Shown here piece by piece: positions 44,313 through 55,759 of a stretch of DNA of 64,000 nt. The number at the start of each line of letters is the position of its first letter. Position 1 is the first letter of the stretch. The DNA is from Bufo bufo (lineage: Eukaryota > Chordata > Amphibia > Anura > Bufonidae): positions 214,464,624 to 214,528,623 of the forward strand of contig NC_053389.1 of the NCBI RefSeq assembly GCF_905171765.1, read 5' to 3'. The position numbers were made by a program, and so were the translations under genes. A model generated the notes under the pieces. That model ran no database searches. It was not told the origin of the DNA and saw only the letters and a list, made by a program, of their open reading frames with translations.

Positions 44313-44942
44313 TTAAGCTCGCGCGTTCCGCCACACCCGGAGGGCTGTTTCAATACCTCCCTGCAAGTCCAGTGACCACAAATCAATGCCCACCGCATTG
44401 AGGTGGACTCCATCCTGTCTCCAAAAGCCTCCTGTTCCTGCTTCCAACTCGGGGTGCCTCACCACCACCGCCCCATGTTTGGCACAGAACCGCCCAATCA
44501 CCCTGTTCAGCTTAATCCTAGCCTTATTCAGCCTTTCAACCAATCTCGCCTCCCTCCAGACCTTCCTGGGGACAATGTCCGACCACACAGTGACAACTGA
44601 CGGGAAGAGGGACCACAAACGCAAAAAATCAAAACGTATATCCCTGATCAACTCTCTGCAAGGTCGGACCCCTAGGTCATTTCCCCCAACATGCAACACC
44701 AAGATATCTGGGACTCTATCTAACCTGGCTTGCCGATGAACCTCCTGCAAAACACTACCCCACACCATACCTCTGCGTCCGATCCATCTTACTATGGCTG
44801 TCCCCCGATCAAACCCCAGCTGCCGCCCATTCTGCCGAACATCCGCTCGTAATGCCCCCCAGAACACGAACGAATGGCCCAGGATCCAAACTAATAACGG
44901 GGCATCACCTGAAAAAAGAACGAGACAAACATGGTTAGACAC
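44313..44942 (-). CDS. Ngaro 2 SGNH/GDSL-type hydrolase
   Basis: 209 residues. LVWILGHSFVFWG (about 18-30) is the block I region with the nucleophile Ser, LVLHVGGNDLG (about 82-92) is the block III G-x-N-D, and DGVHLNAVG (about 176-184) supplies the catalytic Asp and His of block V. Together they make a complete SGNH esterase-like site. Additional SGNH hydrolase ORFs are known from vertebrate Ngaro and CR1-type elements; their role is unknown. It lies 3' of the recombinase gene with only a few bases between. Confidence 0.85.
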   Translation of the reverse strand: MSNHVCLVLFSGDAPLLVWILGHSFVFWGALRADVRQNGRQLGFDRGTAIVRWIGRRGMVWGSVLQEVHRQARLDRVPDILVLHVGGNDLGVRPCRELIRDIRFDFLRLWSLFPSVVTVWSDIVPRKVWREARLVERLNKARIKLNRVIGRFCAKHGAVVVRHPELEAGTGGFWRQDGVHLNAVGIDLWSLDLQGGIETALRVWRNARA

Positions 44943-44946
44943 AGCC

Positions 44947-45912
44947 TTAAACTGCCCCTAAACGCACATACAGCCGAAAACGCTCCGACTCCCACCTCCC
45001 AATACGCTTAATCACTTCATCTCGCACCCCCAAGCGAGCAGCCTCCGTGGCAGCACCTATCCTGAAGGAATGACCCGTAAACTTGCCAGAGTCCATTCCT
45101 AGATTACGCAAACATTTCTTGAATACCGCTATAAATTGAAATCGTGATAAAAAGGAGCCATCCTCGTGTCTGAGAATCGGTCCTGCCGCGACCCCTGCCC
45201 TTCCTTGAAAATCCCGCAAACACCGTACTGGACACAATAGACATCCCGGCACCTCAAACAATGAGACTAAATGACCCCTCCCCTCCTGATCCGTCTTTGA
45301 AAATCTCAGATAAATCAGCACCCTGTCGTCATATAACGTTACATCCTCACTCCTCAGACCCCCTTCCCGCTGCACACTTGCACACACTAACTCCCCTAAA
45401 CGAAAGGCTCCGAAAAAAGCCAGAGCAAAGGCTAGTCTAAATAAGCTCACCTCCCAAGCCGAGCGACACACTCCAGCTACCTGCTCCCCTAACTGTAACA
45501 ATAACGAAAAGGACACCGGTAGGCGGGAATCTTTGACACGCTGAAACCTTCTATAACCCTTCAAAATTTGTCGGACCAAAAAGGACTTAGTAATGTCCGG
45601 GGAATTCCGCAACTTGAATCCGAAAGCCAAGCCCGCCATGCAACCATTGATCTTGGCAACCGACCAACCTTGATCCTTCACGTGGCCAATGAACAGTAAC
45701 AACGGAATTTCCCCGTCCAGTACCTCGACCCCTAGGTCATTACACCACTGCTGCCACCTACTCCAAGCCCTATCGTACATCCTCCACGTGCCTTCACTCA
45801 ATGATGCCTGCAACAGACAAGCTACGGTACCTCCAGGATCTCCCACAACGACTCTGGACACACCAATCCGACCTGACTCGCCTCCGGGGCCAGCTGGCGA
45901 AACCGCTCCCAC
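44947..45912 (-). CDS. Ngaro 2 tyrosine recombinase, intact
   Basis: 321 residues. The N-terminal core-binding half contains LSEGTWRMYDRAWSRWQQWC and SVAKINGCMAGLAFGFKLR. Catalytic part: FFGAFRLGELV (Arg I), LRFSKTDQEG (Lys in the beta turn), FTGHSFRIGAAT (HxxR), RIGRWES (Trp position) and the nucleophile Tyr in RFRLYVRLG. All expected catalytic residues are present. It joins the element's circular cDNA to target DNA at a dinucleotide core. The first codons overlap the RNase H frame, so the true start may be later than 45912. Confidence 0.92.
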   Translation of the reverse strand: MGAVSPAGPGGESGRIGVSRVVVGDPGGTVACLLQASLSEGTWRMYDRAWSRWQQWCNDLGVEVLDGEIPLLLFIGHVKDQGWSVAKINGCMAGLAFGFKLRNSPDITKSFLVRQILKGYRRFQRVKDSRLPVSFSLLLQLGEQVAGVCRSAWEVSLFRLAFALAFFGAFRLGELVCASVQREGGLRSEDVTLYDDRVLIYLRFSKTDQEGRGHLVSLFEVPGCLLCPVRCLRDFQGRAGVAAGPILRHEDGSFLSRFQFIAVFKKCLRNLGMDSGKFTGHSFRIGAATEAARLGVRDEVIKRIGRWESERFRLYVRLGAV

Positions 45913-46301
45913 TGAAAACGAGAAAGTGCGTCAGCTATACAGTTAGAGGAACCAGGCACATGCACCGCAAACACCCAAGCATTAAGGGACAAACACCGGA
46001 GAACCAACTGCTGCAATAGGCAAATAACTGGGGGGGAAGAAGCCGTTACCCTGTTGATGGCTTGCACAACTCCCAAGTTGTCACAATGGAAACGAACCTT
46101 CTTGTGCCGAAACTTCTCCCCCCAGAGCGTGACTGCCAACACAATGGGGAAGAGTTCCAACAATGCCACGTTTTTTACCCACCCTTTTCGTACCCAGGAC
46201 TCAGGCCACCGACCCGCACACCACTGCCCTTCACAGTACGCCCCAAAACCCGCTCCACCCGCAGCATCCGTAAACAATTCGAAATCAAACGCATCAACCA
46301 C
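45822..46301 (-). CDS. Ngaro 2 RNase H domain, separated from RT by a G-run frameshift
   Basis: FELFTDAAGGAGFGAYCEGQ (first Asp), LLELFPIVLA (Glu), VRFHCDNLGVVQA (Asp) and HVPGSSNCIADALSRF (final Asp) give the full RNase H site. The upstream RT frame ends in MGGGG at a run of nine G (plus-strand C 46301-46309). A one-base change there would fuse the two frames, so I read this as one RT-RNase H gene with a slippage mutation or sequencing error. Confidence 0.85.
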   Translation of the reverse strand: MVDAFDFELFTDAAGGAGFGAYCEGQWCAGRWPESWVRKGWVKNVALLELFPIVLAVTLWGEKFRHKKVRFHCDNLGVVQAINRVTASSPPVICLLQQLVLRCLSLNAWVFAVHVPGSSNCIADALSRFQWERFRQLAPEASQVGLVCPESLWEILEVP

Positions 46302-47634
46302 CCCCCCCCATAACTAATGCTCTGCCATTAAACTGTTTTAAAAAGGAATCCCAAACTTTCAAATCCCCTTTCAACTCACTGCCTAGTCTAATAAAATGGT
46401 GGGGAGACACCACCCCTCCTGTCGCTGAAGCCAACCTCCTACTAAAAATGCGGCCCATAGGTAGGATTCTGCATGCAAAATTTAATTTGCCCAACAAAGA
46501 CTGCAGGTCCCGCAGACGAATCTTTTTTGCTGTCAATGCCGCCGCCACCTCTGTTCTTAAATCTGACACTTTGTCTACTGGTAGCCTACACTCCATCCGC
46601 TGTGTATCTATGACAATACCCAAAAAACTTAGCTCAGTAGCCGGCCCCACCGTTTTGTCCACCGCTAACGGGACTCCAAAACACTCAAAAACAGACTGTA
46701 ATGTGGATAACAACAACGAACAAACCCTGGATCCCCCCGGCCCCAAACACAGGAAATCATCCAAATAATGAATGACAGAGTGACAACCTGATTCCTGAAC
46801 CACCACCCACTCCAGAAAAGAACTGAAACGCTCAAAATATGCACACGATATTGAACAGCCCATTGGCAAACACCTATCCACAAAATAAGCGCCATTCCAA
46901 AAACAACCCAGTAAATACAAACTATCCGGGTGAACTGGCAACAACCTAAATGCCGCTTCAATATCACATTTTGCCAACAGGGTACCCGGACCCAGCTTCC
47001 TTACCCATTCCACAGCCGCATCAAAGGAAGCATAAACCACAGAACAAAGTTCCAGGTCAATGCCCTCATTGACCGACGCACCCTTAGGGAATGATAAATG
47101 GTGGATGAGCCTAAATTTATTAGGCTCCTTCTTAGGGATCAAACCCAAAGGGGAAACTCGCAAGTTACTGATGGGTGATGTAACCAACGGACCATCCATC
47201 CTCCCTAGGGAAACCTCTTTAGCTAACTTTCCTGTCACTATGTCCGGGAACTGCAATGCCGAGCGCAAATTCTTCCGCTTCTCTAAGACTGGTAACGGGT
47301 GTGAAGGTATATGAAAACCGAACTTAAACCCTGAATACAAAAATTCAGCTAACTCCTGGTTCGGATATCTATTTAGATGCCCCACCATCCTTTCCACTCG
47401 CACTGGGGTCTGCCCCTTTTGCAAAACTATCCCCCCCCCTTTGTCTACCCCCTCTAAAACATCTGCTAGCCCCATGGCCCCCGCCACACACGGAACATTC
47501 ATGCCTAAATTTGCATTTTTGGCCGAATTTGCAACTTCCCTCATTGAAAAGGAAGCAGTATCCTCTTCCAACTGGGGGCGTCCCTGTACCTTGCTGTACC
47601 CCAACCCCTGACTCACTCCGAAAGGACTGACCAC
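46294..47634 (-). CDS. Ngaro 2 reverse transcriptase
   Basis: 446 residues in a frame overlapping the end of gag by 266 bases. The first about 170 residues (VDKGGGIVLQKGQTPVRVER, LNRYPNQELAEFLYSGFKFG) are the usual Ngaro pre-RT region. RT motifs: NKFRLIHHLSFPKGASVN, AKCDIEAAFRLLPV, MGCSISCAYFERFSSFLEW, and catalytic HYLDDFLCLG (about 282). LSFLGIVIDTQRME and LQSLLGKLNFACRILP follow. A start at the annotated Met is uncertain; frameshifting from gag is as likely. Confidence 0.88.
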   Translation of the reverse strand: MVSPFGVSQGLGYSKVQGRPQLEEDTASFSMREVANSAKNANLGMNVPCVAGAMGLADVLEGVDKGGGIVLQKGQTPVRVERMVGHLNRYPNQELAEFLYSGFKFGFHIPSHPLPVLEKRKNLRSALQFPDIVTGKLAKEVSLGRMDGPLVTSPISNLRVSPLGLIPKKEPNKFRLIHHLSFPKGASVNEGIDLELCSVVYASFDAAVEWVRKLGPGTLLAKCDIEAAFRLLPVHPDSLYLLGCFWNGAYFVDRCLPMGCSISCAYFERFSSFLEWVVVQESGCHSVIHYLDDFLCLGPGGSRVCSLLLSTLQSVFECFGVPLAVDKTVGPATELSFLGIVIDTQRMECRLPVDKVSDLRTEVAAALTAKKIRLRDLQSLLGKLNFACRILPMGRIFSRRLASATGGVVSPHHFIRLGSELKGDLKVWDSFLKQFNGRALVMGGGG

Positions 47635-49279
47635 TCCTACCTGGCGCTGTCACCCTCATCCATAACGCAATGTCCTTATGGTCCCATCTCATATTAGGAC
47701 GGACCGCTTTCCTCTGACGAAACTGCTCGTCATACCGTAACCACCCGGAACCCCCATACACTCTATAGGCTTCCCCAATAGCATCCAGATAGCAAAATAA
47801 AGGGGAACAGCATTCCGGACTCTTCTCCCCAATCACACTTGCCAAAATAGCAAAGGCCTGTAGCCAATTACTAAATGACCTAGGGATAAGGCGATAGCGA
47901 CGCTTATCATCATCCTCCTTTCTTACTCCATCCTTTTTTACCACATCAAGGTTGAACCGCTCCAACGGAAGCAGCGAAAAAATTTCTATATACTCTCCCT
48001 TCCAAATTTTCTCACGCACCTCCGTTTTAAAATGCGCTCCCAGGGGACCCTCAAAGCAAACATACACCTCCCCTTTTGCGGCGTCATCTAATCTGGGCCT
48101 ATCCTCCTCACCTCCCGCCTGCGTCTGCACTGACACTGATTCGGCTACACTTGTGCTATTGGCCACTGCTACATTACTATTGTTAGCGGTCGCCGGTACA
48201 TCGCTATTTTCTGCCCCCAACCCCCATGCTGCTAAGGGGGTAGCCCCCGTTGCCCCCCTATCCTGACTAACCCCAGCTAAACCACACAGCAAGCGCCCCA
48301 AACCACCGATAATAGCACTATTGCTCCCCCCCGCCCAAGGCGCCACATTAAATATAGATAACAGTGTTCCCAGTGATGTCTCACCTAGCTGCCCGGGTGC
48401 TGTGAACCCGGCAGCCGCAGGTCCTGCTTCCTGACGGACGACTCCTGGATCCACGACATTCCTTTGATGGGTACTTGCGCTGTTCGCCGGCAGCACCCCA
48501 GCCGGATCACTGCTGGGTGCGTTAGGAATGGCTCTGGGACGCCCTCTGTCTTCCACGGTGTCAGGACCAGTAGCAAACTGTCCGCCCTCAGGAAATGGCC
48601 TGCGCAACTCCCTGTCCTCCATATAAGCATCTGCACGCCTGTCTTCATGCCCAAGAGGCCTGCTCTGGGGCGGGGAGCCGTCCAGAACAGCCTCGTCCTC
48701 CTCCTCTGTAAGAAGCGCATCATGGCAAGGCCTGCGCCCGTCCCTGGCACCTACAGGCGCAGCCTCGTGTGCCACTGAAAGGGGCTCATCCTGTAAGGGC
48801 CTGCGCCGGGCCGCCCTGGCCGACCGCGCAGCCCCGCTGCTGCCTCTGCTGCCACTACCTCTCCCACGCTGAGCAGGCCTCCGACTCCTGGGGACAGGAG
48901 GGGATCCTGCAGAACCAGGTCCTGACTCCCCTGTTGCTGGCGCGATGGGCTGAGGGGAAGGCCCCACAGCCTCTGGAGGGTCCCGCCGGACATATGGATT
49001 CCTCCCACGCCGGGAGGCCGCAGTAGCCTTAGAATGCTCCCGGCGTGGAGGGTCCCTTGTGGGGCTCCTGACACGGCGCCGGACCCGGGGGGGTAAATCA
49101 GGGCTCAGGCGCGCCGGCGGCCGTACCCGCCGCGGCCGTGTAGCTGCTGGAGTAGGGCTAGACGTACCCACCTCCGCCCCCCCTAGCAATGCGGTCACCT
49201 GCTGCTCCAGCCAGTCGCTGCCCCTGGTGTCCGCCGCTTCCCTCAAGCGCCGCAGCATCACCTCCACTGCTTCTGCCAT
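47369..49279 (-). CDS. Ngaro 2 Gag-like protein
   Basis: 636 residues from ATG 49279 (MAEAVEVMLRRLREAADTRG). The first about 300 residues are Arg/Pro/Ser/Gly-rich and look disordered. A folded part near 400-530 (GEVYVCFEGPLGAHFKTEVR, then YIEIFSLLPLERFNLDVV) is similar in place to the gag core of element 1. Near 580-615 lies the finger YCFLFNEGSCKFGQKCKFRH followed by CSVCGGGHGASRC: a CCCH finger plus a knuckle, likely binding RNA. The gag stop lies 266 bases inside the RT frame. Confidence 0.8.
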   Translation of the reverse strand: MAEAVEVMLRRLREAADTRGSDWLEQQVTALLGGAEVGTSSPTPAATRPRRVRPPARLSPDLPPRVRRRVRSPTRDPPRREHSKATAASRRGRNPYVRRDPPEAVGPSPQPIAPATGESGPGSAGSPPVPRSRRPAQRGRGSGSRGSSGAARSARAARRRPLQDEPLSVAHEAAPVGARDGRRPCHDALLTEEEDEAVLDGSPPQSRPLGHEDRRADAYMEDRELRRPFPEGGQFATGPDTVEDRGRPRAIPNAPSSDPAGVLPANSASTHQRNVVDPGVVRQEAGPAAAGFTAPGQLGETSLGTLLSIFNVAPWAGGSNSAIIGGLGRLLCGLAGVSQDRGATGATPLAAWGLGAENSDVPATANNSNVAVANSTSVAESVSVQTQAGGEEDRPRLDDAAKGEVYVCFEGPLGAHFKTEVREKIWKGEYIEIFSLLPLERFNLDVVKKDGVRKEDDDKRRYRLIPRSFSNWLQAFAILASVIGEKSPECCSPLFCYLDAIGEAYRVYGGSGWLRYDEQFRQRKAVRPNMRWDHKDIALWMRVTAPGRSGQSFRSESGVGVQQGTGTPPVGRGYCFLFNEGSCKFGQKCKFRHECSVCGGGHGASRCFRGGRQRGGDSFAKGADPSASGKDGGASK

Positions 49280-49690
49280 TGCTGAATCCGATGCTGCAGT
49301 TCAGAAGATGTTGGCTCTCTGCCAGATGCTGGCTCTCTGCTCCTAAAATGGCGGGCGCTGACCTGCCTCACCACTACTTCAGCCTGCCGCTCCCCGCCCC
49401 TTTCTAGCTCCTCCCCCCTTTTCCTGCACTCATCCACTTAACCCTTACCTTCCCTGACCCTTGCTCACAAAACCCCTCATGCCGGCCTCCCCTGAAGCGT
49501 GCCGCTTCGTCCGGCCTCACTTTCTTTCTGCTCCTGCGTCCAAGGTGAAGGGATATTGGGAGGCTGGACCCTATTATGATAGTTTTTATGTTGAGCCTGC
49601 CCTGGCCGGCGGCAGTACTCAGTTTCAAACTCAGCTTGATCGCGCTCGCACGGAGCGCTCGTGTAAAGTCACAGTCAGAGCTATGGATCG

Positions 49691-49769
49691 CTAGGAGGAC
49701 CAAAAAGTGCTCCACCGCGTTTCGAATAAGACGTTATTCTTCCTCAGGGATACAGGTATGGACTCCTAG
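49691..49769 (-). ncRNA. Hammerhead-ribozyme-like fold in Penelope 3' region, minus arm
   Basis: Minus strand, 5' to 3': CTAGGAG (49769-49763), CTGAGGA (49747-49741, matches CUGANGA), hairpin GAATAA-CGTC-TTATTC (49739-49724), GAAAC (49723-49719), GTC (49700-49698), then CTCCTAG (49697-49691), complementary to the first block. Core, stem II, cleavage triplet and helix I partner are in the order of a type I hammerhead, with an unpaired stretch inside helix I. Hammerheads in Penelope-like elements are established. Confidence 0.6.
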
Positions 49770-50156
49770 TGTTGTTTATATAGGTCCATGTCTCCTCCTT
49801 CATTTAACCCCCTCATGTCCTCTACGCTTTATAGTATGTTCACTCAAAGGCAAATAGCTCTATTTCTGAATTCAGTCCTGCAGGCGCCAGTGTGTTTAAA
49901 TTGAAAATCCAGCGGGTCTCTGCTCTGGACATTTTTTTGATGACGTCCCCCCCTCTTTTATCTTTCTTCACTATCTCTATTCCACTGAATATGGTGCTAT
50001 CACTAATGCCCCCATGTTTATCTTTGTAATAGCTTGAAAGAGGGTGACCTTAATATTTCCTCCTGATGTTATAAATATGTTCACCTATCCTCTTGCTTAA
50101 GGTTCTTTTAGTGCGACCCACATATAGTTTCTTACAGGGACATATTATTACATATA

Positions 50157-51795
<1,639 letters not shown>

Positions 51796-54700
51796 TATGA
51801 CTCCCTGACTTCTACATGTGATGTGATCTCGTATCTTCTGAGTGGATACCGTGGTTTTTCATTGATTGTTTATTTGCGTATTAATATGTTGTTTTCTGCT
51901 TATTTTTAATTTTTTACATGCTCCACATGTGCCGCATGGGAAAAATCCTGCCTCTAGTTTTGTTTTTATACCCCCAATTTTTGTCTGACTCTCATTGCTT
52001 TTACTTTTTTTGCTTACACATTTATTAGTAGGGGCTATTATGCTACCCACATTTCTTGCTTTTCTGTATATGAATTTTGGGTTCTTCGGGATAAGGTCTC
52101 CCAAAATTTTATCTTCTTTCAATGTTTCTCAGTGCCTCTTAATGATGTTCCTCAGTATTCCTGTCTGCCCATTATACTGTGTTATGATTGATGGCATTTC
52201 AAAGGATTTGCCTTCTCCATCCTTTTTTTCCCGTTTTTGGGGTTTTTTGTTGTTCATTAGGTCCTGTCTATTTGCCTTCCCTACCAGTTCTTTTTGATAT
52301 ATTAATTTTTCTTTGTTATAACCTCTCTGTTCAAGTTTCTGTTGCAATTTCTCTGCTTCTGCCTGGTAGTCGTCCTTTTTTGTACAGTTGCGTCTAATCC
52401 TCATAAACTGGCTTTTTGGGATGTTTTCTAACCATTGTGGCAGATGACAGCTGTCCCATGAGATGAAGCTATTTGTATCTGTGGGTTTGTTATATGTTCT
52501 TGTCTGTATTTTTCAGTTTTCAATATAGATGGTAAGATCCAAGAAATGTATTTCCCTATTGCTGAATATTGGTGTAAATTCTAAATAAAATTAATTTTTA
52601 TTAATTTCATTAAAAAACCTTTTTAATTCTTCCTCCCCCCCCCCCAAATAAACACCAAGTCGTCTATAAATCTCTTCCATAGGACGAGATTCGCCCGGAG
52701 CTCGCCATTAGGGTGGACAACCTGCTGTTCCCACTGCCCCACGTATATATTAGCGAACCCCGGTGCGAATCTCGTCCCCATCGTGGTACCCCACTGCTGT
52801 ATGTAAAAAGTGTATTCAAATAAAAAAACAAATTTCTTTAAAATAAACATGATACAATCTCCAATAAAATCTATTTGGTTTTGTTCCAATTCTCCCTGAT
52901 TCTGTAAACATGATTTAACCGCCTCACATCCTTTTGTGTTTTCAATAACAGTGTATAATGATTTGACATCTAATGTACCCAGAATGTAATGCGGTTTCCA
53001 TACAATTCTATTTAAAATATTTAAAATGTGTTGGGTATCTTTAAGATGTGTTGGTAGTGTTTTTACACAGGGTTGCAAGAAGCAGTCTATATATCTGGAT
53101 AGGTTGCTTGTTAGATATTCAACTCCCGACACTATAGGTCTTCCTGGTGGTTCTGTTACATTTTTGTGGATTTTTGGGTTGTGATAGAATGCAGCAATTT
53201 TTGGTTGTTTTATTTCCACAAACTCTGCCTCTTTTTTATTTAGAATGGCTTCTTCTTTGCCCCTCTTTACCAGTTTTTTTTAGTTCTTTCTTGAATGCTT
53301 CTGTGGGGTCATTTTTTTAAATTTTGTAAGTTTTTTGGTCCCCTAGTATTATGTATGCCTCCTTTAGATAGTTTGCCTTGTCCATTATGACAATCCCCCC
53401 ACCTTTATCAGCTGGTCTTAGGATGATGTCTTCATTCTCCTGCATTTTCATTAATGCCTCTTGCTCTGCTTTAGATATGTTTCCCATATGTTTTATTTTC
53501 GATTTTTTTTGGGGCTTTAGATTTTTCATATGTCTTTTATTACCATATTCATGAAGCTGTTCAAAGCCTACGAATACTCCTGAATCGGGTGGTATTTCGA
53601 TTTTTTTGTTCTTAATTCCGTATGTTTGTATTCATCACTGTCACCTGATCCATTCTTCTTTGTTTTTTATCCTGTTTTTCTTCCTTGTTACTACACCTTT
53701 TTTGTTGTTTTTTCATAAAATATTTTTTCAGGGCCAGTCTTCTCTGGCCCATAAATTTCCGAACCCCTATGAAGGCCTCAAATTTATTGAATGGTTTGCT
53801 AGGAGCTAATTTTAGCCCCTTTTTCTAGGATTTGTTGTTCTCCTTTAGTTAGTATGTACTTGCTTAAGTTGAAAATCTTCTGTCCTACCCCTAATGCCGC
53901 TTCCTTTTGTTTTAATTTTTTCTTTTGGGCGAGTTTCCCTCCTCTACATCCCCTCATGCACTTTTTCTTCTCAAGAAAAAATCCTGTTTCATTGTTTTCT
54001 TTATGGTTCCTTTTGTTCCTTTTGTTCATTGTGTCCTCTTTCTTGTTTTTGAGCTATACCTCTTTCTGTGTTGTCTGTTCTTGTTTTTATCCTTTGATTG
54101 GATGTACTTGGTTTTTCTTTATTCACATTATTACTATTGTTCATATCCCTCCTTGCTCCCCTCTCTTTGTTTTTCTCTCTGTCCCTTTCTTCCTGTGGAC
54201 TTTTTTCTCGTTCTCCTTTCTTCTGTATTTTATTCTGTTGGTATGGTGGTTCTTTCTTCATTTTCTATATCACAATCTGCTAATACCTCAAAGCGATTGT
54301 TCATTTGTATATCATTGCTGGCAGGATCTAGATCTTGTCCTCTCGCTATATTGGCAGGGGTTGCAGGTTGATTTGCTTCCTCACTCTCTTCTTCCTCCTC
54401 ATATTCTTCATGTGTTGTTAGGATGGAATTGAGATTTTCAGGTGTCTCTCCCTGACTCTCTCTAAATTCGTCTATTGTTTGAAAAGAACTCTGGGTTGTA
54501 TATCCTGTGTTTTTTTTTGGGAGAGCATCACGGTTAAATTTCCTACTTTTCTTTTCTCTTATTTCATCCTCTTTTATATGTATTCTTCTTTTTATATTTT
54601 CAACTGATTGAAAAATGCTGGCATGATCTTTCCAGGGTCTTAGTCTCTCAAATGTTGCCATGATTAATTTATTTGTTCTTCTTAGCCTTTCTCCTCTTTT

Positions 54701-55278
54701 ATTGATAATGAATTTGATTGCGTTACGGGAAAATTCATGAAACATACAATCCCATTCGTTTGTAATACTGTTTTCTCCCATGTCTCCTGAGAGTGTTTTT
54801 TCAACCTTTAGGCCCTTTGGTATGATATCCCATTCCAGGTATTTTTCAAGTGAGGTGATCTCCCACAGGTCTTTCATCTATAGGATCAGGAGTTGTTCCA
54901 GGTCCCTCAGTAAGTCCTTGACTTGTGTGAATTGTATGCCGTTATCTGTGTTGAATACTTCTGATTGTCTTTTATATGATCCAAAAAAGGTTTGTACCTT
55001 TTGAATCCTTTCTTTTCTGTCCCACCATAGTGCTGACATCTTATTTGTTTATTTTTATTTTTATTTTGGTTTTTTCGGGTTTGGTTTGTTATGCTGCTTT
55101 ACTTGTTCAGTATATGTATTTATATTCTGGTGTGTGCAGATTATTAGTATATGGGGTTTATTAATATATGAAGGATTTAGAGAATTGTTGGTTTTCTTTC
55201 TATTATTCCTATTTGCCTTATGTAAAGCTGCCGTTATGTATTGCGATTAAATTGGTTAGTGAATCACTATATGCTATA

Positions 55279-55704
55279 TTTTAAATAGACAAGACGTGGC
55301 ACTCTTATTTATTGTGGACTGTGGTGCTTGTTGTGCTGGCTTCCCAGCCAGAATCATACATTGAAGAAATAAACAACAGCACTCAATAAAGAACTATGTT
55401 CTGGTTATTTATTGGCAACTTCACCAAATTGTGACGTTTCGGTCGTAGGACCTTTATCAAACACAAGTTGCCGTTGAGAAAATGTGTGAAGAGTAGATTG
55501 AGCTGATGGTGTATCCACACCCATATAGACGCGTCTATATGGGTGTGGATACACCATCAGCTCAATCTACTCTTCACACATTTTCTCAACGGCAACTTGT
55601 GTTTGATAAAGGTCCTACGACCGAAACGTCACAATTTGGTGAAGTTGCCAATAAATAACCAGAACATAGTTCTTTATTGAGTGCTGTTGTTTATTTCTTC
55701 AATG
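55279..55704. mobile_element. Second foldback Penelope-like tail, 15-bp TSD
   Basis: Exact 15-bp duplication TCACTATATGCTATA (55264-55278, 55705-55719) around 426 bp. From about 55360 it is a near-perfect palindrome centred at 55531/55532 (GACGCGTC), with arms of about 170 bp. The left end is longer outward by about 80 bp. Each arm has the CGGCAACTT ... GATAAAGGTC-CTAC-GACCGAAACG ... AAGTTGCC layout, a decayed hammerhead-like fold. It inserted at the centre of the larger Penelope pair. Confidence 0.7.
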
Positions 55705-55759
55705 TCACTATATGCTATAGTTACACAGGCGCTTTTACACTTTCTAAAATACTAACGCT

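Larger units (their letters stand above)
43027..49522 (-). mobile_element. Ngaro-type tyrosine-recombinase retrotransposon, copy 2
   Basis: Minus-strand order: A1 (49520-49324, 197 bp) - gag - RT - RNase H - recombinase - SGNH hydrolase - B1 (44290-43852, 439 bp) - A2 (43849-43653) - spacer with long T-runs - B2 (43465-43027). Repeat pairs are near-identical. The A2/B1 junction on the plus strand is CTCAC-TT-GAG. The uninterrupted Penelope arm at about 57685-57712 gives the empty site (CCTC-TT-TCTTTCTG on the minus strand). So the ends are exact and only TT is repeated on the two sides. All genes are open except for a G-run frameshift, so this is a young copy. Confidence 0.93.

Noticed and set aside
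53606..54432. Plus-strand frames rich in Phe, Leu and Ser that resemble membrane proteins.
   Set aside because: Antisense of A-rich Penelope coding sequence; hydrophobic composition follows from complementing Lys/Glu codons.
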